Assembly: GCA_963575645.1 (NCBI GenBank)
Contig: OY754464.1
Span: 30,147,501-30,211,500, forward strand
Reading direction: 5' to 3'
DNA length: 64,000 nt
Source of the DNA: Xanthostigma xanthostigma
Taxonomy: Eukaryota > Arthropoda > Insecta > Raphidioptera > Raphidiidae
Made by a program: the position numbers and the translations under genes. Within the stretch, counting starts at the first letter, position 1, and each line of letters starts with the position of its first letter. Under the pieces are notes generated by a model, which saw only the letters and a program-made list of their open reading frames with translations, was not told the DNA's origin and ran no database searches. Positions 1 to 11,160 of the stretch are shown piece after piece.

Positions 1-152
1 CTAGACAAAACTCATGGCTGTATAACGCTATCTATATACCTATCTGAAGTACTTTTCTATTTCGGAATTTTCATATCTAATTTCTGTCGTCGCAAAGCAT
101 ACAAAATTAATTTTGTGTTTAATTTACTTGCAGTTCTTAGACACATAATTAA

Positions 153-662
153 GGAGGTTGGGTCAAAAATCCAAAATGATTAAAATTTGTTAAAATTTCA
201 AAGATATTTTCTTCTCAGTGATATATACATTATACATCATATTTCAAATGTTGAACATTATGGGCAGTCTCATTGTTAAAAAAATAAAATTCAAAATATA
301 TTTTTAATATACATACATGCAATCAAATGGCAGACAATGAAATAGTGACATAAAACAACAGAAAACTCATAAAATCAAATATAAGTCATGATAGGATTAA
401 TTTCAAAAATAACTATGCTATATTATGAAATATACATTTTCAAAGTTAATACTACAAAACTTAAACTTTTCTCTGGACTAATAATGAGAAAACTAATTAA
501 ATAAAACAAAGATCCCGATTTAGCGAGTTTTACATAAATTATCAATAAGTAAATGGCAATCATATATATAAGATGGCAACCATATATAAACTTACGAGGC
601 TTGTGTATAAGCATAGAGGTTTCCCCGCAACACGTCCCAGCAAACGTGTCCACCCAACCTCC
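153..662. mobile_element. MITE with TTAA target duplication
   Basis: Both ends carry the inverted 11-mer GGAGGTTGGGT, and each end is bordered by TTAA (149-152 and 663-666). A TTAA duplication with short inverted repeats is typical of piggyBac-like and some THAP/Kolobok-type DNA transposons, but the GGAGG terminus is not the usual piggyBac CCC start, so the superfamily is open. The 510-bp interior is AT-rich with no coding remains, so this is a non-autonomous copy. Confidence 0.6.
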
Positions 663-666
663 TTAA

Positions 667-1167
667 ATGGAAAACCGTTCCTAATAGTAAGGATGTTTTT
701 ACAGAGAGCCCTCTGTAATAATATTTCAGGTGCCATGTAAATAAGTATATAATTCAAGTTCGACTTGATCAAATTCGTTTCAAGTCAATGACTTTTAATG
801 GGGTTGTTAGTGTCTCTTTTATGACTAAGCGAAAAGGTATGCTAGAAATGCAAGTTGCAATAAAAGATTCCTTTAATAAATTCAAAATATCAAAAATTTA
901 CGAGGATATATTGTCACCGTAAATGCCAACAGCAATTAAATTTCTTACAAGTTCAAAAGACCGTGACATGTAAAGATAGTATAATAATATAAAGTCATAT
1001 ATTTTAAGCTACGTCGTATAAAAGCATACTGACAATAAGCATTTCGATTCTTGTTTTTCATCGTTGTTACATTGCATTTGATTGCGGATGGAATTCATTA
1101 GAGTTTTGTTTTTGTTTGAGAGGATTCTGAATTTGAATACTAAACAATAACACTATAATATATAATA
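667..1167. other. AT-rich stretch, nothing recognised
   Basis: No coding frame, repeat copy or inverted repeat was recognised here. Confidence 0.5.
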
Positions 1168-1498
1168 TAGTAGAACCTCTGTAAGTCGAGCTTCTAGGGA
1201 GACGCCAAAAAAAATCGAATTATGGAGTTTTCGACTTATGAAGGATTTTGAGGCGGATTCTGTACGGAGATATTCGACTTGTAGAGGTTAAGATTCCTTC
1301 TAACTAATTGTGAGTTACTATGTTGAGATACAGAGATTTAATTTATTTTTTGAGTTATGGAAGAAGAATATGTACCGAAATGACTTGTAGGGACTAACTG
1401 ATCATTTCGACCTATAGAGTATAGAGGATTGAGATTTTGAGTAATGGAGGTTTTGGGGCTTGAAGGGAAGGGAACAAAACATTTTTTCGAGTTTTTTA
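1168..1498 (+). mobile_element. Tigger/pogo-like left end, degenerate
   Basis: The segment opens with TAGTAGAACCTCTGTAAGTC, close to the CAGTAGAACCTC start known for pogo/Tigger elements. It continues with several degenerate sub-repeats of the type TCGACTTRTAGAGG (near 1214, 1269, 1380 and 1408). No right terminus is visible; it appears cut off where Helitron-like sequence starts at about 1499. No transposase reading was found. Confidence 0.5.
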
Positions 1499-1641
1499 CC
1501 GCGAGGTAAGACTATAACAAGGTGGAGACGTAGGCTCCACAAAGGGAAGCGACAGAGAACCTACGGTTCTCAAAGTTTTGGCGATATCAGCATATCAGTA
1601 TTTTATTTAACTTTCCGAGCAAAGCTCGGTCACCCAGGTAC
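1499..1641 (+). mobile_element. Helitron-like 3-prime end fragment
   Basis: This matches the last 145 bases or so of the element at 35039-36054: the GCGAGGTAAGACT start, the GTGGAG...CTCCAC hairpin, and the terminal hairpin CCGAGC-AAA-GCTCGG (1615-1629) followed by TCACCCAGGTACT. A GC-rich hairpin a few bases from the 3-prime end is a Helitron trait, though the expected CTRR end is replaced by GTACT. The 5-prime part is missing. Confidence 0.65.
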
Positions 1642-1767
1642 TGGAATGTTAAACTCATAACACTTCCTTTTGGCATCGCCATAGTCGTGTAAAAAACAGG
1701 TCAGCTTTTCGGCTATCTGAAAGAAATAACAAAATGTAAAAATGTAGTCAAGTTCCTTGCCTATACG

Positions 1768-2023
1768 CAGGGCCGGATTTAAAGATGTGGAGGCCCTGGG
1801 GCAACGAAGGAGTGGAGGCCCCTAATTATTTTCCAAACAAGTTAAACCATTTTTTTCTTTTAAGTGTTCCAAAAATTTATTGCGAAACAAATCAAATTCT
1901 TTTCAAAAACATACGTATAGATAATAGTAAAATGTAAAATACAAGAAATAAACCAAATTAAATTATAGAGTTAACGAATGGAACCTTGCAGGCCCGAGAA
2001 GGCGGTGGAAGGTTACATTTTTT
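1768..2023 (+). mobile_element. hAT-type left end
   Basis: CAGGGCCGGATTTAAAG followed by a G-rich stretch ending in GGCCCC is the common layout of hAT termini in insects. The sequence is interrupted at about 2024 by a compound repeat. A possible right end (GACGATCCTG) lies at 3325-3334, but the flanking 8-mers do not match, so the pairing is unproven. No transposase remains were seen. Confidence 0.45.
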
Positions 2024-2069
2024 TTAACCGACGAAAAACAAAAACGGAGGAGGTTCTCAAGTCGACGCG

Positions 2070-2100
<31 letters not shown>

Positions 2101-2595
2101 ATTTATGTATGACCACGCATAACTTTTTACAGAGCAGTCCGATTTTGATAATTTTTTTTTGTTTGAAAGGGTATACCCCGAAGTTGGTCCCATATAAATT
2201 TGGTAAAAAAATTCCAACCCTAAGGGTAGGAAAACAGGGGATAATTGATTGTTCACTCACTGATTGTAATGTATGACCACACATAACTTTTTACCGAGTA
2301 GTCCAATTTTGATAATTCTTTTTTTATTGGAAAGGGTATACCCCGAAGTTAGTCCCATATAAATTTGGAAAAAAATTTCAACCCTAAGGGTAGGAAAACG
2401 GGATTATTGATTGTTCACTCACAGATTGTAATGTATGACTACGCATAACTTTTTACAGAGTAGTCCGATTTTGATAATTATTTTTTTATTGGATAGGGTA
2501 TACCTCGAGGTTGGTATCATATAAATTTGGAAAAAAAATCCTACCCTAAGGATGGGAAAATAGGGGTGATTTATTGTTCACTCACAGATTTTCAT
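2101..2595. repeat. Tandem repeat, about 163 bp x 3
   Basis: The motif GTATGACYACRCATAACTTT recurs at 2107, 2271 and 2433, each followed by the same order of blocks: TCCGATTTTGATAAT, a T run, GGTATACC, CCCATATAAATTTGG, CCCTAAGG and TTCACTCAC. Units differ by scattered substitutions. A related array of about two units, reverse complemented, lies at 8885-9215. Confidence 0.75.
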
Positions 2596-2647
2596 GCTGA
2601 GTTGTGTATTACAATTATAAATTATATAGCCACAAAAAATTATAAAA

Positions 2648-3146
2648 TAAAAACTTTTTAACAAAAAAATTAAACCGCCGAAAAACTGAAAAGCAAAAAA
2701 TAATAAATCTTTTTATTTAACTAAGTTCTATCTAAGTAGTTGAACGTATGTGACAGTCTAGTATATCTAAGTAATTTTGAGTCGGCGTCAAACAATCAAT
2801 GAACAAAGATCACTAAAAGAAATAAACAAATCAAATTAACAATGATACGTGAAATCTCCAGCGATAAACATTAACATTCCAAACATGCGTTCTCCACACG
2901 ACCACTCGCAAAGACGTGTGTCCTCAGTGTGTGCCCGTTCGGGTTGCTCTGTCGCTGACATTAACTTCGTGAACGCTCAGAGATTTTCGGCGAAGGATTG
3001 TTGACGCCGACTCAAAATTACTTAGATATACTAGACTGTCACATACGTTCAACTACTTAGATAGAACTTAGTTAAATAAAAAGATTTATTATTTTTTGCT
3101 TTTCAGTTTTTCGGCGGTTTAATTTTTTTGTTAAAAAGTTTTTTTT
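2648..3146. repeat. Long-arm palindromic MITE (copy 1)
   Basis: Arms 2648-2791 and 3001-3146 are inverted copies starting AAAAACTTTTTAACAAAAAA and ending near GAGTCGGCGTCAA. The loop is about 210 bp. The copy at 8475-8826 has the same arms and a shorter loop in the opposite direction. Arms longer than the loop and no coding content suit a foldback-type MITE. Confidence 0.75.
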
Positions 3147-3334
3147 ATATCACGAATCAATATAGTTGGCGAATATGTTATAGTTATATCAATTAAAAAA
3201 AAAACTATTTTACATGGATAGATTTGACACCTGAAACTAGTAAGAATTAACTGGAAAAAAAAAACTGGAAAAAAGTTGGAGGGCGGGGCTTGAAAAATTT
3301 CGTCCGAGGAGTATCCTCGCTAAGGACGATCCTG

Positions 3335-4433
3335 CGTACCACTCTAGTATAAAGTCTAATAGAGACAGAATTTTAGGCTCCATTGAAAGTTTTATTTTTA
3401 TGTTTGCTTTAATTTAAATGCATGGTAGAAAATTGTCATACTGATTATTGTGTTTGTGAAATTTCTGGAAAAGTAGATTAAGTAGGTATAATATTTCTTT
3501 TCTTTTATGTGTTTGTTACGCCATCGTCTTCGGTAGTTGTATGGTCTATGTTCTTATGACCTGCGCATATATAAAATTAGGTTGTTCAACCTGTACCAAA
3601 TAAAAACACTGTCAAGTGTAATTTTGGAATCGGCAGTTGCACGCACTGCATCGGTTCAAGGACATGTTTTGTTTATACTTTATTGCGCATCGACTATTAT
3701 GCGTTATCTATTTCCACCACGTGCATTATGCCATTATGTTCTGCTATATAATATTATGTACTTTGTAGTTTGTACACATTTATTATTAGAACAAATGTAG
3801 GCGTGGCATACGAGCTTGTTAACTAAAGCGACTTATATTTTTTAGAAACTTTTATAATTGCTATTTAATTTTTCATTTTGGATTGCAGCTTTCTTATTGA
3901 CGTTGTGGATAAGTTACTGAATTTTGTAAATTAAAGAAAAAAAGACAAAGTTCTCTTCAAACAGATCTATTTCCTGAAGAATTTACTACCTGTGAAAGTA
4001 GAACAGAACCCGGTTTGTATAGACGTAGGTAACTAAATAAAGCAAAATTGTTAACCAACAAATAAATAATACTATGTTAAGTACAATTAAATAGCATAAT
4101 AACCCTTAGTAAGAAACATCCACTTGTTTGCATTATTAGAAACATCAGGTTTGCATTTTTCATAACATTTTTCCGCGGATTTATCAGATTTGGTATAATG
4201 AATTTGTTACAAGAAGTTTTATTTTTTTTTTGTCAATAAACGATGATGCATCTTAAAATAAATAACAAGCTTCCCTCCCGTGAAATATCCAGTCTTACAG
4301 ACCTTGTATCGTATTACGTCTTGAATCTAAAGGCAATTAATATACCATACGAAACATCCGATCTGTGAGACCGGCACGTTTCCAAAGTTGACAATTACCA
4401 ATTATCATAATTATAACTAACAGTGACGAACTG
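3335..4433. other. AT-rich stretch, nothing recognised
   Basis: A possible hAT right end (GACGATCCTG) finishes at 3334. Beyond it I see only AT-rich DNA. The open frame at 3537-3800 resembles no family I know and is probably chance. Confidence 0.5.
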
Positions 4434-4500
4434 CAGTGGCGGATTTATCTATTTACTAGTAGTCCGTTCAATTTCTGCCCACCTCTATAAAGCAAAATAA
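4434..4500 (+). mobile_element. hAT-like terminus
   Basis: CAGTGGCGGATTTAT at 4434 resembles hAT termini such as the one at 43804-45091 in this window (right end reads CAGTGGCGGATTTG in reverse complement). No partner end was found nearby, so this is either a truncated element or a chance match. Confidence 0.3.
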
Positions 4501-4611
4501 AGTGATATAAATAGTAAGCAATGGACAGTTTCTCTATTTCGACCGTAACATAAAGCAATATAAAAGGTCTCATAGACCGATATGTCTCGAACTAGGGTTA
4601 ACATACAGACG

Positions 4612-5003
4612 AGATATTATATTATGCTATAACGTTGTTTTTTTTTATGATAATAGTTTATATTGCCTAACGGTTTATTATTCTATTTATTTTTACAAGA
4701 AAGTTATGTAGAAATTTTTTTTTAAACTTTATAGTTGCGAAAATATATCGAAAATTTGTTCTTTTGTTCTACAGATCTGTCAAAAAGAAATTACTCGGGC
4801 AACTGATAAGTATGCTTTGATCATTTTTTACATGCCGTGATAATATATGTAAGCAACCATACATATCATAATATACTAGCTTGTATCCGCATCACTACAC
4901 GCGTTTTCAGAAATTTTATTTTCTTTATTATAAAATATGTCAAATGTGAACATTTTTGAAGTTGCAATGGTCCTGTCGCCTATAATTGGCCGGAATTTTT
5001 TTT
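4612..5003 (-). repeat. Family A repeat, partial
   Basis: Reverse-complement match to the 5-prime two-thirds of family A (compare 29338-29943). Shared blocks include CTATAACGTTGTT, ACAGATCTGTCA, TTTACATG and AAGTTGCAATGGTCCTGTCG, ending in a degraded CCAATTGGGCGAC box. The 3-prime third is absent. Divergence is higher than in the copies at 10057 and 29338, suggesting an older insertion. Confidence 0.65.
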
Positions 5004-5803
5004 TATTAGGTAACAATCAGTTGTTAGGTAATCTAACTACAGATAGAACTAAGATTAGACCGTAAGAAATGGAAGGGGAGGAGAAGTGAATCTATTGAAC
5101 ATTGGCTTTATTTACGCGATGGCGATCGTCGATGTTTTAATGGCGTTTATGCGCGTTACCATTTTTAAGGGTTGTTAGTTGAATTTCTGATAGCTGATTA
5201 AATAAACTGTTTGAGTTCAGGTTTCTGATTGTGTCAGACTTCACAGTTGACACGTGTAGCAGAGCAGCCTACACTAGTACGCTGATATGCTGGGTTGTAG
5301 AAAGAATTGTCAGAAAAGCTGATTTGACAATGGCCTTTGATCGTGACCACACATATTTCTACATAAGAAAAGCGTTGTAGTATTTGAAATTGATCTTGGT
5401 CGAAACATTATCGATCGATTGTAACGACATTTTTTTTAAATTTTAAAATAGTTTTTTGCACACTTTACACATCGAAACAACGGTTTTCTACGCATTTTGA
5501 TCCAAATTTTGCTTGAAAACTGATCTATTTCTTTATAAGGTTATTGTTTTTTTTTGTGAGTACAATCTAATAATGTTTCTATATGACAGCGAGTTTCGCT
5601 ACGACATTAGACTGCTCCTGCATCATTTAATAACTGTAAATATATGATCACAATCTAAGGTGACCGTCAAATAAAATTTTTTGACAATACATAAAACTGG
5701 TTAAAGCGTTCACGCATAATTCCTAACTCCTAGATGGACTAATTTAACAGATTTACTAAAACTTAACAACACTAAGCTAAGTAGGTACCTACCTATGATG
5801 TTA
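5004..5803. other. AT-rich stretch, nothing recognised
   Basis: No coding frame, paired inverted repeat or repeat family copy was recognised. Confidence 0.5.
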
Positions 5804-6211
5804 ATAGTTAGGGCCGCGGTGACAAAAGTGCCTTGCAACTCCCAAACGGATGAGAAGCACGTTTTTGTATAGTTCGAGTGTCGTTCTCGAAATCCGTGTT
5901 GTCGAGTAGGGGTCTGGCGTCCGGCCTTGAGCGGCTATAGTATTTTTTCCGAATTTTGCCCAGCGGTTCCAAAAATCATTTCCCAAACGGATGAAAATTA
6001 CTGGAGGGCATCTACGCAAACCCCCAATTACCGGAAAAATATTTTCATCCGATTTGATCCTTGCCGTAGCCTGCAGTACAATTAAATGGACCCAGACTCC
6101 GAAATGAAAAAATCATCAGCCGCATGCATGCAACCGGACTGATATGAATGGTTATTATTTATGTTATTAGAAAAAAACTCCGGGTCGCAGTGCGAAACCC
6201 TGCCGACAATA

Positions 6212-6698
6212 TAGTGTATTTGCTAATATTATAGGCAGTGTGGCTTCCTTATATAAACTTAACTTAATTTTTGAACAAAATACAAAATTTAACCCCTTAA
6301 TACACCACTTAAAATAATATTTTTTTCTTAATTTTAATATTACTATCAATACAACAAAGTAAATTCACCCTTCACTAAATAAATCCATATCTACAAACTG
6401 TTTTCATAAAATTTTTAAGTCCGGTCCTGTCGGGCCGATTTTAATAAAATTTTGATAGCACAATTTAATCATTACTAAAGGGTTAAATTTCAATTTTGAA
6501 ACCATTCGGAAAAATTTTTCGGTATTTTTGGGCCCAAAAATATTTTTCAACCCCTAAAACCTACCCTTAAAGTGGCCCGATTGGGCCCATTTTAAATAGG
6601 CTTCGTGCGGTGATTGATTTCAACATGTGGTCCAAATTTCGTTAAAATCAATTAACTCCTTCGAAAGTTATAGCCCGTACACATATATACCTATATAT

Positions 6699-6747
<49 letters not shown>

Positions 6748-6879
6748 TAAATAGACTTTTCCAAAAATGGTGCCAAACTTCTTAGGAGGCTATGAAACGT
6801 CGAGAAATTTTGGTCCGACCTCTAGGTCCCGCCATCCGACCGACGCCAATAGTGTAAGTGCCTTATGGCAAATACACTA
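6212..6879. mobile_element. Nested element, family G type ends
   Basis: Left end TAGTGTATTTGCTAATATTA and right end, in reverse complement, TAGTGTATTTGCCATAAGGC are inverted repeats inside the 5807-7857 transposon. The interior 6400-6690 is repeated at 49836-50110, with shared blocks AAGTCCGGTCCTGTCGGGCC and CTAAAGGGTTAAATTT. An AT microsatellite lies at about 6687-6745. Related end sequence is seen near 47500. No coding remains. Confidence 0.55.
6687..6745. repeat. (AT)n microsatellite
   Basis: An almost uninterrupted AT dinucleotide run inside the nested element at 6212-6879. Confidence 0.9.
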
Positions 6880-7860
6880 AAAAAGTTTTCATCCAAAATG
6901 CGCCTGGCTAAACTATGCCAAATAACAAAAAACCCCGCCAGCGCGCGTGATTTTGATCCCGGAGTTCTCCGTAAATTTTCTGATAATATGTGGCTATACA
7001 TATATACTTTGGTATCAATCGGCCTATATAATAACCAAATTTAATTCACGAGCAAAGCGAGTCAAACGCTAGTAAAGAGATACTAGCTAATTTGTGGATG
7101 AAGTATGCGCTTGGAGCGTTCACACGGTCCAAAAGTCGGAGTGTTCCCTTCATAATCGTCAAATCAGAGGAAAATAGTCTCATCAATGTTTAGGACAATA
7201 ATACACAATTTGATTGTAATCGGCCTTTCCACATTAAAGATTGAACATTCAGATCCTGCATATATGCAGTTTTCCGTGATAATGAATATATCGGAGCATT
7301 ATTATGGATGATCTGGACTTGACCGCAACAAATCTGGATGAAAATAATTTTTCGATGTTCTGTAGGTGTCAAAGAACCTGTGGGCAAATTTTCATCCATT
7401 TGGGAATTACTTTATCAAATTTGGCCCATTTAAATTTTGGAAAATTGTTACAAAGCGATCGCGAAACATAGAGCAAAAAAAATTTTTTTACATATTCTCA
7501 GACACGAACTATATCTCCCTGCCAAATTTCAAGTTCAAAAGAGGAAATTTTTTTCCCCACCTTTTTTTCATTTTTTTAGAGCTTCTGGAAGAGCTCTTTG
7601 CAAATATCAAATCGGATGAAAATATTTTTTCGGTAATTGGGGGTTTGCGTAGATGCCCTCCAATAATTTTCATCCGTTTGGGAAATGATTTTTGGAACCG
7701 CTGGGCAAAATTCGGAAAAAATACTATAGCCGCTCAACGCCGGACGCCAGACCCCTACTCGACAACACGGATTTCGAGAACGACACTCGAACTATACAAA
7801 AACGTGCTTATCATCCGTTTGGGAGTTGCAAGGCACTTTTGTCACCGCGTACCTAACTAT

Positions 7861-8414
7861 AAGGTGTGTTTATAAGCGAAAAAATCGATGTCGTGATCGT
7901 TCTTAAGAGATTTTAAGTTAAAGCTTAATTCTTCGCGTAAGCAATGCCAATTATTATTTCAAGTCTTAAAATTGTAGTTTTACATGAGAAATTGAAAATT
8001 AAAACGCGTTTCTTTCCTAAATTCATTATTAATTATTGACTTGTTTATATAAAAATTATAGAAAACCCCACATTTACGTAAAATATTAGCTTATCGGTTA
8101 TTGCGTTTGTAAAGTTCCAGGAAAACTTTCGAAAATGTTAAAATTGCGGTTTTATTGTAAATAAATAATAATAACACATATTTTTTTGTTTATCGTGTTA
8201 ATTTAATTCAAATATGAAATTTAAAAAATCACCACTGATAAGTGTTACGAAATTGTACGTTATAATAGCACAAGAATAGTGATAGTCTGGTTATCAGCAT
8301 AAAATTGGTACATATTATGTTAACAAAATATGTGGGGTGCAACTACAAGAAAGTCATATTGGCAAAATGGCGGTTAAAAACTATTTTTTTTATTCTTAAC
8401 CAAGTGACAATATT
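7861..8414. other. AT-rich stretch, nothing recognised
   Basis: No gene or repeat copy was recognised between the 2-kb transposon and the split family A copy. Confidence 0.5.
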
Positions 8415-8469
8415 TTTAAAAAATCCAACCAACTGGGCGACAGGACCATTCCAACTTGAGATTTGACAT

Positions 8470-9290
8470 AAGATAAAAACTTTTTAACAAAAAAATTAAA
8501 CCGTCGAAAAACTGAAAAGCAAAAAATAATAAATCTTTTTATTTAACTAAGTAGTTGAACGTACGTGACAGTCTAGTATATCTAAGTAATTTTGAGTCGG
8601 CGTCAACAATCCTTCGCCGGAAATCTCTGAGAGTTCACGAGAGTTCTCTAATTTGATTTGGTTATTTCTTTTAGTGATCTTTGTTCATTGATTGTTTGAC
8701 GCCGACTCAAAATTACTTAGATATACTAGACTGTCACGTACGTTCAACTACTTAGTTAAATAAAAAGATTTATTATTTTTTGCTTTTCAGTTTTTCGGCG
8801 GTTTAATTTTTTTGTTAAAAAGTTTTTATTTTATAATTTTTTATGGCTATATAATTTATAAATTATTGTAATACACAACTCAGCATGAAAATCTATGAGT
8901 GAACAATAAATCACCCCTATTTTCCCACCCTTAGGGTAAGAATTTTTTTTCCAAATTTATATGAGACCAACCTCGAGGTATACCCCATTCAATAAAAAAA
9001 TAATTATCAAAATCGGACTACTCTGTAAAAAGTTATGTGTGGTCATACATTACAATCAGTGAGTGAACAATCAATCATCCCCTGTTTTCCTACCCTTAGG
9101 GTTGGAATTTTTTTACCAAATTTATATGGGACGAACTTCGGGGTATATCCTTTCAAACAAAAAAATATTTATCAAAATCGGACTACTCTGTAAAAAGTTA
9201 TGCGTGGTCATACATAAAAAAAAAAAATTAAAAAAAAAAAATATACGCGTCGACTTGAGAACCTCCTCCGTTTTTGTTTTTCGTCGGTTA
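8470..9290 (+). repeat. Compound repeat, copy 2
   Basis: Reverse-complement counterpart of 2024-3146. The palindrome (8475-8826) comes first, then two or more tandem units of about 155-165 bp (8885-9215), then an A run and the end TTTTTCGTCGGTTAA. It lies inside a family A copy. The open frames seen across 9063-9386 run through the tandem units and the A run and are not genes. Confidence 0.75.
8475..8826. repeat. Long-arm palindromic MITE (copy 2)
   Basis: Arms 8475-8606 and 8696-8826 are inverted copies with the same termini as 2648-3146. The loop is about 90 bp and is the reverse complement of part of the first copy's loop, as expected if the whole compound unit was copied in the other orientation. 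Confidence 0.75.
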
Positions 9291-9660
9291 ATAATAAAGA
9301 AAATAAAATTTCTGTTAACGTGTGTGGAGGCGCGGGTAACAGCTAATATTATGCTAGCCATGGTTAGCTGCATAATAATATGTTAACACGTCAATTAAAA
9401 TTTAACCGAAGCATGCTTGTCACTTACCTAACTAATTTCTTTTTGACAGATCTACAGAACAAAAGAAAAACTGATTTTTTTTTATTTTCAAAATATTTCC
9501 GAACTATAGAGTTTAAAAAAAATATATAAAACTTTCTTGTAAAATAATAAACCGTTATGAAAAGTATACCATTATTATATAAAGAGACAACGTTTAGCAT
9601 AGGTATATCTTTTCTGCGCATTCGCCAATGTTTCTTAAAAATAATAGGGCTTTCCATATT

Positions 9661-9823
9661 GTTATTTTTTCATTATTTTGATAATAATTGATAATTTTGA
9701 AAGATTTTATAAAAAGCTAATTAGATTTTAAATATTAATTATTTTTTATATTTTTTAGATCAGTTCTGAAGAAGGTCCAAATCCGGATTGAAACGTTAAT
9801 GTATTAATGATATACTTTCCATA
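9661..9823 (+). mobile_element. Family F insertion with 11-bp direct repeat
   Basis: A segment of about 163 bp inserted in family A and flanked by CTTTCCATATT on both sides. It carries the family F core CTGAAGAAGGTCCAAATCCG followed by GATTGAAACG, also found at 46217-46260, 47092-47131, 55129-55171 and 55341-55370. A target duplication of about 11 bp points to retrotransposition or a related nick-based route rather than cut-and-paste. No coding content. Confidence 0.6.
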
Positions 9824-10056
9824 TTATCATAATATCAAACATCTTCCCAAAAGGTTTCAATCTGCTCATCCATTTGACCTGATGTATCGTGTTCACAGAC
9901 AAACGCAGACGATAAGACTGTTTCAAAAAAATTTTTTTTATGATTCGGGGAGCTTCAAAACGAAAACATTTTGTAAAATGTGAAAAGTAAATTTTGACCT
10001 AAATTAGTACTTTTCCGACACTTGTAATGCTGAAATAGCAAAAAAAATTCCAGCCA

Positions 10057-10643
10057 ATTGGGCGACGGGATCATAATTCTATTTGATTTAGTATAATAAA
10101 GAATAAAATTTCTGATATCGTGAGGTGACGCGGGTAATGGTTAGTATTCAATATGATATAATTTGCTATTCGTTGCCATGGTTACCTAATTATATGTTCC
10201 ACGTCATGTAAAAATTAATCAAAGCATGCTTATAACTAGTTTATTTCTGACAGATCTACGAAACAAAAGAACAGCTGATTATTTTTTTTATTTTATAAAA
10301 AAATTGTCTTGAAAAAATAAATAGAATAATAAACCGTTATGAAAAGTATTCCATTATTATTTAAAAAAACAACGTTTTAGCATATATCTCTTTTGCGCAT
10401 GCGCCGATTTTCCCCATAAACAATAGGGCTCTTTATATTTACGTATCAATTATTCTCCCAAAATTTGGTTTCAATCCGTTCACCCGTTTGACCTGTATCG
10501 TGTTCACAGACTCACAGACGCACAGATTTTTTCCAAAAATATGTTTTTTGGATTCGGGGGACCTCAAAACGAAAAGATATTGTAAAATTTTGAAAAGTGA
10601 TTTTTGACCTAAATTAGTACCCACCTGTGGGTTGGAATGGTAA
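10057..10643 (+). repeat. Family A repeat, near full length
   Basis: Begins ATTCCAGCCAATTGGGCGAC and ends TGTGGGTTGGAATGG, about 587 bp. The subterminal boxes CATTCCAACTT and GTTGGAATGG are weak inverted repeats of each other. It contains ACGCGGGTAATGG, a GACAGATCTAC box and TGCGCATGCGCC (10394-10405), the consensus of NRF-1-type sites. No open frame of note. The family is unclassified; two other near-complete copies are at 29338 and 43993. Confidence 0.75.
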
Positions 10644-10699
10644 TTAGAAGCAATTAGAGTACGCGGAGAAGTTCTTTCGTGCTGATATCAATATTTTGA

Positions 10700-11160
10700 A
10701 AACTTTTCATGTTACATACATGCCCAAGAGCCCGCGGCAGCCAGACCTTCATTTTTTTATAAAAGCTGAAAGTTTTTCTATGGATTTCTCCAATACAGGT
10801 AAGAATGATCCCCACCCATGAAACCTGAGTAGTGGTGGCTTTGGCAGGTAACAGGTATTAAAGGTGTACAAAATTCCATCTCAAATTCGTCATTGTATAA
10901 AACTCAATTTTTTAATATTTCATTCGTAACAATATTAAAACTCGCGTCGCTCATTGCCAGACACTTAGTATGGTTCCAACCCCCTGCCAGACACCCTTAA
11001 ACTATTATAATTTGTATAATTATATTTACGTTATTTTATAAAAGCTGAATTTTATATATATTGTTTGGAGAACTATTAAATAATGTTTCATTAGTAGCCA
11101 GACAGTTTCGAGGGTTCTATCATCCTGCCAGACGCATTAAAGTGTACAATTTTCAAATTG
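10700..11160 (+). repeat. Degenerate tandem repeat with GCCAGAC boxes
   Basis: The box CCAGAC recurs in paired form near 10971/11014 and 11099/11137, each pair separated by a GGTTC-containing spacer and followed by TTAAA. TATAAAAGCTGAA recurs at about 10758 and 11037. The spacing of the pairs is about 128 bp. I see no coding content and do not know the family. Confidence 0.5.

Larger units (their letters stand above)
2024..3146 (-). repeat. Compound repeat, copy 1
   Basis: Starts AACCGACGAAAAACAAAAAC and contains a poly-T run (2071-2100), three tandem units of about 163 bp, and a long-arm palindrome (2648-3146). The same order appears in reverse complement at 8470-9290, so tandem units and palindrome behave as one unit. 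The copies lie in opposite orientation about 5.3 kb apart. No coding content. The family is not one I can name. Confidence 0.75.
5807..7857. mobile_element. 2-kb transposon with ~250-bp inverted ends
   Basis: Arms 5807-6058 and 7606-7857 are inverted copies starting GTTAGG..CGCGGTGACAAAAG. TA borders both ends (5805-5806 and 7858-7859), compatible with a Tc1/mariner-type TA duplication. The arms repeat the motif CCCAAACGGATGA, a possible transposase-binding sub-repeat. The 169-codon open frame over the right arm (7366-7875) has no recognisable domain and its end mirrors the left arm, so I treat it as chance. A second element (6212-6879) sits inside. Confidence 0.7.
8415..10035 (+). repeat. 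Family A repeat split by two insertions
   Basis: The family A order is complete when read through 8415-8467, 9290-9660 and 9824-10035. It begins CCAACTGGGCGACAGGACCA and ends TTGACCTAAATTAGTAC. It is interrupted by the compound repeat (8470-9290) and by a segment of about 163 bp (9661-9823). The second insertion is flanked by the direct repeat CTTTCCATATT. Family A is therefore older than both insertions. Confidence 0.7.

Noticed and set aside
2071-2100. Poly-T run as retrotransposon tail
   Set aside because: It lies inside the compound repeat and recurs as an A run in the inverted copy, so it is part of that unit.
1768-3334. Single hAT element joining the ends at 1768 and 3334
   Set aside because: End types fit loosely, but the 8-bp flanks differ, so the two ends were not joined into one element.
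7366-7875. 169-codon open frame, the longest in the window
   Set aside because: It overlaps the terminal repeat of a transposon, its C-terminal half mirrors the left arm, and it shows no domain; rich in Phe, Lys and Asn as expected for AT-rich chance frames.
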